Of a stretch of DNA of 9,974 nt, positions 4,844-9,974 are shown one piece after another; within the stretch, counting starts at the first letter, position 1; each line of letters opens with the position of its first letter. The notes below the pieces were generated by a model. That model made no database searches. It worked only from the letters and a program-made list of their open reading frames with translations, and was not told the DNA's origin. Position numbers and translations under genes: made by a program. The stretch is from UMGS973 sp045599945 (GTDB lineage Bacteria > Bacillota > Clostridia > Peptostreptococcales > Anaerovoracaceae). The DNA lies in NCBI GenBank assembly GCA_045599945.1, contig JAZRWY010000078.1:1-9974 (forward strand), given 5' to 3'.

Positions 4844-5601
4844 TATATTTCATATTCCACTTTATGTTCTGGTATTGTGACAGATATGTTCCTTCCGTGA
4901 AGAGTGATAAAATCGGAAGGATCGATGCTGGCGGAGACGGGCGGAAATGTATCATCAAAATGATCCAGAAAGACAGCGGCCGGCTGCAGACGCTCTACGA
5001 CCGAAGCTGCATGGAAGGAAAGCCTGCTGTTTCCCTGGTATGGAAGAACCAGAAGGTCAATGTTTTCCGGATATTGTTCTTTGGGATGAAGCGCCAGGCT
5101 CCCGAGAAGAAAGACTCTTTTTCCATCTCCTTCAATCAGATAGCCTACCGTCTCGTGATTCTCCCGGAATGTTCGGTTTGCATCCATCAGATATCTGAGA
5201 TTTCCGGCATGCAGGATGATTCTTCTGTTTACAAGAGTCTTTGCAATGATTTTCAGATCAAACCGTATATGTTTCCCCTTGTATGCTTTTATGTGCAGGC
5301 TGCCAAGATCCACAGCATCTCCCGGCCGGATTTCACTGAGTGTTTCTCTGTTCAATCCCTGGTCCAGCAATGTGACTGCAGGTGTTAATGTGCAGTATAC
5401 TTTCTGCGTGGTAACAAGATTCTTCAGGCTCCCGATATGATCCAGATGGCCATGGGTGATGAAAATGTTATCATAACCGGCAAAATCTTCTTCCTGAATC
5501 TGTATGCCGCTTCCTCTAAGAGGAAGAAACGGATCAAAGAGAATCTGCGTCTCATCTGTTTTTATGCCGATGGATGCAGTGCCAAACCATGTGATTTTCA
5601 T
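4843..5601 (-). CDS. MBL-fold (UlaG-like) metal-dependent hydrolase
   Basis: This is a 252-residue metallo-beta-lactamase-fold protein. The metal-binding motif THGHLDHIG gives His50, His52, Asp54 and His55. Further histidines typical of the small UlaG/YtkL-like branch lie at GKHIRFD (His111), LHAGN (His131), SFHAAS and LDHFDDTFPP near the C-terminus. The N-terminal MKITWFGTASIGI with ILFDPF is the usual opening strand pair of this branch. The substrate is not predictable; family members act on phosphoesters, lactones and similar compounds. No signal peptide is seen, so it is cytoplasmic. It is the last gene of the minus-strand operon. Its ATG overlaps the stop of the phosphorylase gene (ATGA, 5598-5601), and GGAGGG lies six bases before the start, inside the upstream gene. 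Confidence 0.85.
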   Translation of the reverse strand: MKITWFGTASIGIKTDETQILFDPFLPLRGSGIQIQEEDFAGYDNIFITHGHLDHIGSLKNLVTTQKVYCTLTPAVTLLDQGLNRETLSEIRPGDAVDLGSLHIKAYKGKHIRFDLKIIAKTLVNRRIILHAGNLRYLMDANRTFRENHETVGYLIEGDGKRVFLLGSLALHPKEQYPENIDLLVLPYQGNSRLSFHAASVVERLQPAAVFLDHFDDTFPPVSASIDPSDFITLHGRNISVTIPEHKVEYEI

Positions 5602-6359
5602 TCCTCACCCTCCATGATTTCATGAAGAACCAGGACGGCTGTCTCTACCAGGCTGTCTGCGGAGCTTCCGGGCAGATGGGAGAGGATTCCCGGGTCATAA
5701 TCTTCTTTCAGATAATCTGCAGAAAAAAGAAACTGATAAGCCTTCTTCTCCCGAAAAGCTGCTGCAGCCATGAGCGCAGAGCATTCCATGTCTACAGCCC
5801 TGCAGCCGAGCGCTGCTTTTTTTTCTGCATTTCCTCTGGTTTCACGGAAAAATCCGTCGGTCGTCCATATTCTTCCCGATTCATATGGAAGAGAAAGCGT
5901 CTGAAAAACCGATTTTAACCTTCCGGCTGTCGGCACGGCGATGAAATCGGAAGGAGGTGCATAGTGATAGCTGGTGCCCTCGTCTCTGTAGCATTCTTCC
6001 GGAATGAAAAAGGAAAGAGGCCTCATGGAAGGATCCAGAAAGCCGCAGGAACCGAAATACAGAATGGATTCGGCGCCCATGGAAAACAGTTCTTCTTCCG
6101 CAATGACAGCAGCAGGAGCGCCCATGGGGCTTTCAAGGTATCCCATGGTTTTTCCTTCATGTTCAATGGCATGGATGGTTATGTTCCTGGCCAGATGAAT
6201 TCTGCCGATTTCCTTCGGAGAATAGTTTTCCATTATTTTCTTTGTAAATAGTCCGGAGAAGGACGAAAGGAAAAATTTCGGGAAGTCCTCGCTTCTTCGA
6301 ACCATCATTTCCGGACGGATCAGTTCTTTTGTTTTTTGGTCAAATGAATGGATAATCAT
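5598..6359 (-). CDS. Nucleoside phosphorylase family protein
   Basis: This 253-residue protein belongs to the PNP/UDP phosphorylase (NP-I) superfamily, which cleaves nucleosides with phosphate to a base and ribose-1-phosphate. Supporting motifs are MGAPAAVIAEEELFSMGA with LYFGSCGFLD (about 79-108, the phosphate and base region), RDEGTSYHY (125-133), and VDMECSAL (189-196), whose Met-Glu pair contacts the ribose. FSADYL after it carries the position of the catalytic acid. Which base it uses, or whether it is a related hydrolase, cannot be told by eye. It overlaps the radical SAM gene by ATGA (6356-6359) and the MBL gene by ATGA, so translation is coupled on both sides. GAGGT lies 9 nt before the start. 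Confidence 0.85.
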   Translation of the reverse strand: MIIHSFDQKTKELIRPEMMVRRSEDFPKFFLSSFSGLFTKKIMENYSPKEIGRIHLARNITIHAIEHEGKTMGYLESPMGAPAAVIAEEELFSMGAESILYFGSCGFLDPSMRPLSFFIPEECYRDEGTSYHYAPPSDFIAVPTAGRLKSVFQTLSLPYESGRIWTTDGFFRETRGNAEKKAALGCRAVDMECSALMAAAAFREKKAYQFLFSADYLKEDYDPGILSHLPGSSADSLVETAVLVLHEIMEGEE

Positions 6360-7360
6360 GGGCGTATTACCTCATAGCTGTTTCTTTTCATGGTTTCATC
6401 GGGGATGAAATGCATGATGATGCCATCAAAATATTTTCTATTGCAGCCGCCGTGACCTGCTGCATTGGAAATGTCCAGGGGATTTAAGCGGACAGATATT
6501 TCTCTGTCCTCCGGAAGGAGCTGCTTTTCTATTTCCTCTCTTGCAATGGTTCCCTCCACCAGCTGGCGGAATGCCGGATGGTATGTGTTTCCCGTGATGG
6601 CACCGCCGTCCCGGATAAGATCCGAAGATTTCAGGCCTACTCTGAGAATCTGAATGCCGGCATCATCCAGAATGCGATACATCTTTGATGTGATTCTGAC
6701 GGCTTCATCAAGGGAGAGCGGAAGATATTGCCCTTCCTGATACATCTCCAGAAGCTCTGTATCCTCAATAATGATGGTAGGATACAGCCTGGCAAGCTCC
6801 GGACCGATCTTCACCGTTTCCAGGGCGGAGCGGATATCTGCTTCTTCACTGTCCCCCGGAAGACCGATCATGAGCTGGATGCCGAGAGTAAAGCCGTAGT
6901 CCTGAATCAGACGGCATGCCCGGTAGATTTCTTTCGTGTCATGTCCTCTCTTTGATGCTTTTAAAACATCCGGATCAAAGGACTGGACGCCGAGCTCAAT
7001 GACATCAACGGAATAACGCTTCAGATTGTTCAGAATTTCTTCATTGATATAGTCCGGGCGGGTGGACATGTGAATCTTGTCGATGATGCCCTTCTGCTTG
7101 TATTCGTTGGCAATCTCAAGAAATGCATTCTGTTCTTCCGGCGGGAGTCCCGTAAAGGAGCCTCCATAGAAACTGAGCTCTATGCATTCGAGGTTCATGT
7201 CTTTTAATGTGGACATGTAGGTTTCAATTGTATCGATTACATCCTGCCTGGTAACATCTCCCTGCCTTGCAGTAATCTTCTTCTGATTGCAGAAGACACA
7301 GTCGTTGGGACAGCCTCTGTGCGAGATGAAAATGGGGATGATGGCATGTTTCTTACTCAT
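6356..7360 (-). CDS. Elp3-like radical SAM protein without acetyltransferase domain
   Basis: This is a 334-residue radical SAM enzyme. The cluster motif CPNDCVFC gives Cys17, Cys21 and Cys24 (CX3CX2C) and is followed by YGGSFTG (65-71), the SAM-binding glycine motif in the form typical of Elp3 homologues. STRPDYI, ELGVQSFD and GIQLMIGLPGDS are later signatures of the barrel, and the last third corresponds to the Elp3-like C-terminal extension. The histone-acetyltransferase-like domain of full Elp3 is absent, as in the short bacterial proteins annotated as elongator protein 3-like. Full Elp3 modifies wobble uridine in tRNA; the short form's substrate is unknown to me. I chose the ATG at 7360, preceded by GGAAG, over a Met 12 codons earlier, because conserved sequence begins there. 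The gene overlaps the upstream gene by 8 nt. Confidence 0.88.
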   Translation of the reverse strand: MSKKHAIIPIFISHRGCPNDCVFCNQKKITARQGDVTRQDVIDTIETYMSTLKDMNLECIELSFYGGSFTGLPPEEQNAFLEIANEYKQKGIIDKIHMSTRPDYINEEILNNLKRYSVDVIELGVQSFDPDVLKASKRGHDTKEIYRACRLIQDYGFTLGIQLMIGLPGDSEEADIRSALETVKIGPELARLYPTIIIEDTELLEMYQEGQYLPLSLDEAVRITSKMYRILDDAGIQILRVGLKSSDLIRDGGAITGNTYHPAFRQLVEGTIAREEIEKQLLPEDREISVRLNPLDISNAAGHGGCNRKYFDGIIMHFIPDETMKRNSYEVIRP

Positions 7361-7985
7361 ATATGATACTTCCGATATCCTCCAGGGGATAGTCAAATTC
7401 CTTGATGTTCAGATTTCTTTCACTGATGAAGGAATGAATCTGTTCGTAATCGGGATGATCCGATATCTTTCCGTTGAAAACGATGGTATCCTTAATCCTC
7501 CCTGCGGTTCCACCAATGAAGCCATATGGAAAACCTTCAAGTTTTACATATGGATGTTCCTTCGTAGATTCGGAAATGAGAAGAACAGATAAGCAATTCC
7601 TGCATGCATGGTAGATTCCCCGGTCAGATGTGATGATGCTGTTTTCATCGACAATGACAATGTTGCATCTGGCATATCCCTGGGGAACATCAACGAGGAT
7701 CATGTTTTCCGCTTTTTTGAGCAGTCTCTTTGCGGTATGTTTCAGATTGTGGATGAAATGGGTTCCGGTGCAGGCTGCATTAAAGGCGCAGTTTTCCGGA
7801 TAGCGGTATCCCAGTTCTTCTGGATTTGCATGGACGGTCTCGTTTCCAAGGCAGCACATGAAAATGTCCGGATGCGCGGAAATTTCCGGATAGACCAGAG
7901 GACTTTCCGGCATCCGGGTGATTTCATCCAGAGTGTTCAGATATTCCAGTAATTCTGTTTTTGCATGTTCTGAAACGTAGATCAT
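7353..7985 (-). CDS. DUF6873-like (GME-fold) protein, uncharacterised
   Basis: This is a 210-residue cytoplasmic protein. The start is the ATG at 7985, decided by GGAGG at 7991-7995; an in-frame extension to 8072 lacks a ribosome binding site and runs into the promoter region. Recognisable conserved pieces are YPEISAHPD (about 33-41), VPQGYARCN, SDRGIY, GFIGGTAGRI and NGKISDHPDY. They match my memory of the clostridial family DUF6873, assigned a GME (guanidine-modifying-enzyme/pentein-like) fold. The His-Asp and Cys-Asn pairs could be catalytic as in penteins, but the full triad cannot be assigned by eye. It is the first gene of the four-gene minus-strand operon and overlaps the radical SAM gene by 8 nt. 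Function is unknown; family naming is moderately sure. Confidence 0.75.
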   Translation of the reverse strand: MIYVSEHAKTELLEYLNTLDEITRMPESPLVYPEISAHPDIFMCCLGNETVHANPEELGYRYPENCAFNAACTGTHFIHNLKHTAKRLLKKAENMILVDVPQGYARCNIVIVDENSIITSDRGIYHACRNCLSVLLISESTKEHPYVKLEGFPYGFIGGTAGRIKDTIVFNGKISDHPDYEQIHSFISERNLNIKEFDYPLEDIGSIIYE

Positions 7986-8001
7986 TTTTTCCTCCGATTC
8001 C

Positions 8002-8007
8002 ATTATA
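8002..8007 (-). promoter_or_regulatory. -10 of the minus-strand four-gene operon
   Basis: TATAAT on the minus strand lies 16 nt upstream of the start codon at 7985, with GGAGG in between. The implied 5' untranslated region is very short. No consensus -35 is seen at 16-18 bp (TTTCCT at 17). The site lies back-to-back with the valS promoter. Confidence 0.45.
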
Positions 8008-8044
8008 CACAGAGTACAAATTGAAGGAAAGAGGTGAATTTTAC

Positions 8045-8073
8045 TTGCAAGAAAGAGGCAATAGGAGTACAAT
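8045..8073 (+). promoter_or_regulatory. valS: valS promoter
   Basis: TTGCAA (8045-8050) and TACAAT (8068-8073) are separated by exactly 17 bp. They match four and five of six consensus positions. Transcription would begin near 8080, just before the base of T-box stem I at 8093. Confidence 0.6.
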
Positions 8074-8092
8074 GTTGTGTATAAATGAAGAC

Positions 8093-8296
8093 AAAACGAT
8101 GAGGAAGAGGAGTAGGATGAAACGCTTCATACAGAGAATGAAATCCCAGGCTGAGAGATTTCATGAAAAACGGCATCTGAAGGTTGCTTCTGAGTTTTAA
8201 TACAAATGAGTGCCCATGACCTGTCATGGGAACAAAGGTGGTACCGCGGAAAATATTTTCGTCCTTTGCAGCCCGGCTGCGGAGGGCTTTTCTTTT
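8093..8296 (+). ncRNA. T-box riboswitch controlling valS
   Basis: This tRNA-sensing leader is complete. The base of stem I pairs AAAAC (8093-8097) with GTTTT (8194-8198). AGTA (around 8110) faces the specifier loop GAAGGTTGC, whose codon in register is GTT (8183-8185), valine. The distal stem ATGAAATC/GATTTCAT carries CAGAGA and the GCTGAGAG loop. A stem III hairpin pairs 8213-8219 with 8224-8230. The T-box AAAGGTGGTACCGCG spans 8234-8248; its bulge TGGT would pair with the ACCA end of uncharged tRNA-Val. The antiterminator pairs AAAGG (8234-8238) with CCTTT (8263-8267), which excludes the terminator at 8261-8296. Uncharged tRNA-Val should raise valS expression. Confidence 0.95.
8261..8296 (+). 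terminator. Conditional terminator of the T-box
   Basis: A 12-bp stem pairs 8261-8272 with 8276-8287 (three T.G wobbles, loop CCG) and is followed by TTTTCTTTT. Its left arm contains the CCTTT used by the antiterminator, so the two structures are mutually exclusive. Confidence 0.9.
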
Positions 8297-8338
8297 AGAA
8301 AAATCTGCAGCAGAGAAAAAGAAAAAAGGAGAAAAAAC

Positions 8339-9974
8339 ATGCAGAAAAACTTAGCTAAGACTTATGATCCCAAGGCGTTTGAAGACAGGATCTATAAGAT
8401 GTGGGAAGATAATGGCACTTTCAGAGCCATCATTGATGAAAAAAAGACGCCTTACACAATTTCAATGCCGCCTCCAAATATCACAGGCCAGCTCCATATG
8501 GGACATGCTCTTGACCATACTCTTCAGGATATCCTTATCAGATGGAAGAGAATGCAGGGCTACAGTGCTTTATGGCCCCCAGGCTCAGACCATGCTTCCA
8601 TTGCAACAGAAGTAAAGGTTGTTGATAAGATCAGAGAAGAGGAAGGTCTGGAAAAGGAAGATCTGGGAAGAGAAGAATTCCTTAAGCGTGCATGGGCATG
8701 GAAGGAAGAATACGGCGGAAGAATCACGAAGCAGTGCCGTAAGCTCGGTGACTCCTGTGACTGGGAAAGAGAAAGATTTACCATGGATGAGGGCTGTAAC
8801 GCAGCAGTTAAGTCCGCATTCATCAAGCTCTACGAAAAAGGACTCATCTACAGAGGACACAGACTGGTTAACTGGTGTCCGGTATGCGGAACATCACTTT
8901 CCGATGCAGAAGTAGAGCACGAGGATAAGAACGGCAAGTACTGGTACTTCAAGTATCCGGCAGTAGAGCCTACCGATGATTTTGACGGAATCATCGTTGC
9001 GACATCAAGACCGGAGACAATGTTTGCCGATGAGGCCATCGCAGTAAGAGGCGATGATGAAAGATACAAGGACGTAATCGGAAAGGAAGTCATCCTTCCG
9101 CTGGTAGACAAGGCGATTCCAATCATAGCTGACCCATATCCGGATCCTGAAAAGGGTACCGGAGCAGTAAAGATTACGCCGGCGCATGACCCCAACGACT
9201 TTGAAGTAGGCTTAAGACACGACCTTCCGATGCTCAGCTGCATCAATGAAGATGCTACCATGAACGAGCTTGCAGGAAAGTATGAAGGTCAGGACAGATA
9301 CGAATGCCGTAAGAACTGGGTAGCTGACCTGGAAGAAGCAGGCTATCTTGTAAAGACAGAAGAAAAGGTAATCCCTATGGGAACATGCTACAGATGCCAT
9401 ACTGTAATCGAAGACATGATCTCCGACCAGTGGTTCGTAGCAATGGAAGAACTTGCAAAGCCGGCCATCGAAGCAGTAAAGGACGGCAGAACAAAGTTCA
9501 TCCCTGAAAGATTTGACAAGATATATTTCCACTGGCTGGAAGAAATCCGTGACTGGTGTATTTCAAGACAGCTTTGGTGGGGACACAGAATCCCTGCATA
9601 CTACTGCGACGAATGCGGTGAGCTTGTAGTATCCTATGATGCACCGGAAAAGTGTCCGAAGTGCGGATGTTCGCATCTTACGCAGGATGAAGACGTACTG
9701 GATACATGGTTCTCCTCAGCTCTTTGGCCATTCTCAACTCTTGGCTGGCCGGAAGAGACTGAAGACCTCAAGTACTTCTATCCGACGACCACAATGGTAA
9801 CAGGATATGACATCATATTCTTCTGGGTAGTAAGAATGATGTTCTCAGGACTTGAATACATGGACGAGATTCCATTCTATGACGTATACATCCACGGTCT
9901 TGTAAGAGACGCCCAGGGACGTAAGATGAGCAAGTCCCTTGGAAACGGTATCGATCCTCTGGAGGTTATCGACC
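8339..9974 (+). CDS. valS: Valyl-tRNA synthetase (3' end outside window)
   Basis: This class I synthetase charges tRNA-Val. The first 545 codons are present and intact; full ValRS is usually near 880 residues, so about a third is missing on the right. The start is set by AAGGAG at 8326-8331. Motifs: PPPNITGQLHMGH with the HIGH-type site HMGH at 53-56; WPPGSDHASIATE; the editing-domain threonine-rich motif TSRPETMFADEA (from residue 222); WCISRQLWWGHRIPAYYC; a zinc-binding pair of CxxC (Cys423/426 and Cys439/442); and KMSKS at 529-533. Codon use (GTA, CTT, AGA, GAA) is regular, as expected of a well-expressed housekeeping gene. Expression is controlled by the T-box leader directly upstream, with Val specifier GTT. 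Confidence 0.98.
   Translation, partial: MQKNLAKTYDPKAFEDRIYKMWEDNGTFRAIIDEKKTPYTISMPPPNITGQLHMGHALDHTLQDILIRWKRMQGYSALWPPGSDHASIATEVKVVDKIREEEGLEKEDLGREEFLKRAWAWKEEYGGRITKQCRKLGDSCDWERERFTMDEGCNAAVKSAFIKLYEKGLIYRGHRLVNWCPVCGTSLSDAEVEHEDKNGKYWYFKYPAVEPTDDFDGIIVATSRPETMFADEAIAVRGDDERYKDVIGKEVILPLVDKAIPIIADPYPDPEKGTGAVKITPAHDPNDFEVGLRHDLPMLSCINEDATMNELAGKYEGQDRYECRKNWVADLEEAGYLVKTEEKVIPMGTCYRCHTVIEDMISDQWFVAMEELAKPAIEAVKDGRTKFIPERFDKIYFHWLEEIRDWCISRQLWWGHRIPAYYCDECGELVVSYDAPEKCPKCGCSHLTQDEDVLDTWFSSALWPFSTLGWPEETEDLKYFYPTTTMVTGYDIIFFWVVRMMFSGLEYMDEIPFYDVYIHGLVRDAQGRKMSKSLGNGIDPLEVID

Noticed and set aside
4825..5388. 187-residue open frame on + opposite the MBL gene
   Set aside because: The minus-strand frame carries the HxHxDH motif and sits in a coupled operon. 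The + frame starts within the terminator hairpin and shows no recognisable motif.
7361..7396. 12-residue N-terminal extension of the radical SAM protein
   Set aside because: It lies inside the upstream gene, is not conserved-looking, and the ATG at 7360 begins just before the family's typical first strand.
7986..8072. N-terminal extension of the DUF6873-like protein
   Set aside because: A GGAGG motif fits the ATG at 7985, and the extension would cover the TATAAT at 8002-8007 that probably drives the gene.
1..9974. CRISPR arrays, insertion sequences with terminal inverted repeats, prophage or toxin-antitoxin genes
   Set aside because: No regular spacer-repeat array, transposase, integrase, phage structural gene or toxin-antitoxin pair could be seen. 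The only mobile-like signature is the tRNA 3'-end repeat at 1781-3537.

Overview
The window reads as a chromosomal segment of a low-to-moderate GC, anaerobic Firmicute, most likely class Clostridia. The evidence is an oxygen-sensitive Fe-S L-serine dehydratase, a T-box riboswitch in front of valS, strong GGAGG-type ribosome binding sites, tRNA genes with encoded CCA, and a PASTA-domain lipoprotein. I cannot name a genus from the sequence.

Left part (1-4258, protein genes on +). A serine dehydratase alpha region, open at the left edge, is followed by a lipoprotein with two PASTA domains. A strong terminator at 1781-1816 closes this unit. Next comes a cassette of about 1.7 kb holding small or decayed reading frames, a single-pass membrane protein of unknown family, and an ECF-type sigma factor whose start overlaps the membrane gene (ATGA). 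The cassette is bracketed by two related copies, about 55 nt each, of a terminator hairpin plus the 3' end of a tRNA-Pro gene. The right copy belongs to the intact tRNA-Pro(CGG), which lies beside tRNA-Ser(CGA) on the minus strand. The cassette therefore looks like an old insertion or duplication at a tRNA 3' end. The O6-alkylguanine repair gene ogt follows.

Middle (4259-4842). This is a gene-free, AT-rich stretch of 584 bp. It contains one consensus DnaA box with several near matches, a 12-nt palindrome, and four ATCTTAA-type direct repeats with an exact 11-nt period. It ends in a perfect hairpin behind the minus-strand operon. Transcription from both sides converges on it, and its role is unknown.

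Right part. A compact minus-strand operon, transcribed from about 8000 down to 4843, encodes in order a DUF6873-like protein, an Elp3-like radical SAM enzyme without an acetyltransferase domain, a nucleoside-phosphorylase-family protein and an MBL-fold hydrolase. Every junction overlaps, which points to translational coupling. Divergent from it, valS is controlled by a complete T-box leader whose apparent specifier codon is GTT (Val). valS runs off the right edge after the KMSKS motif.
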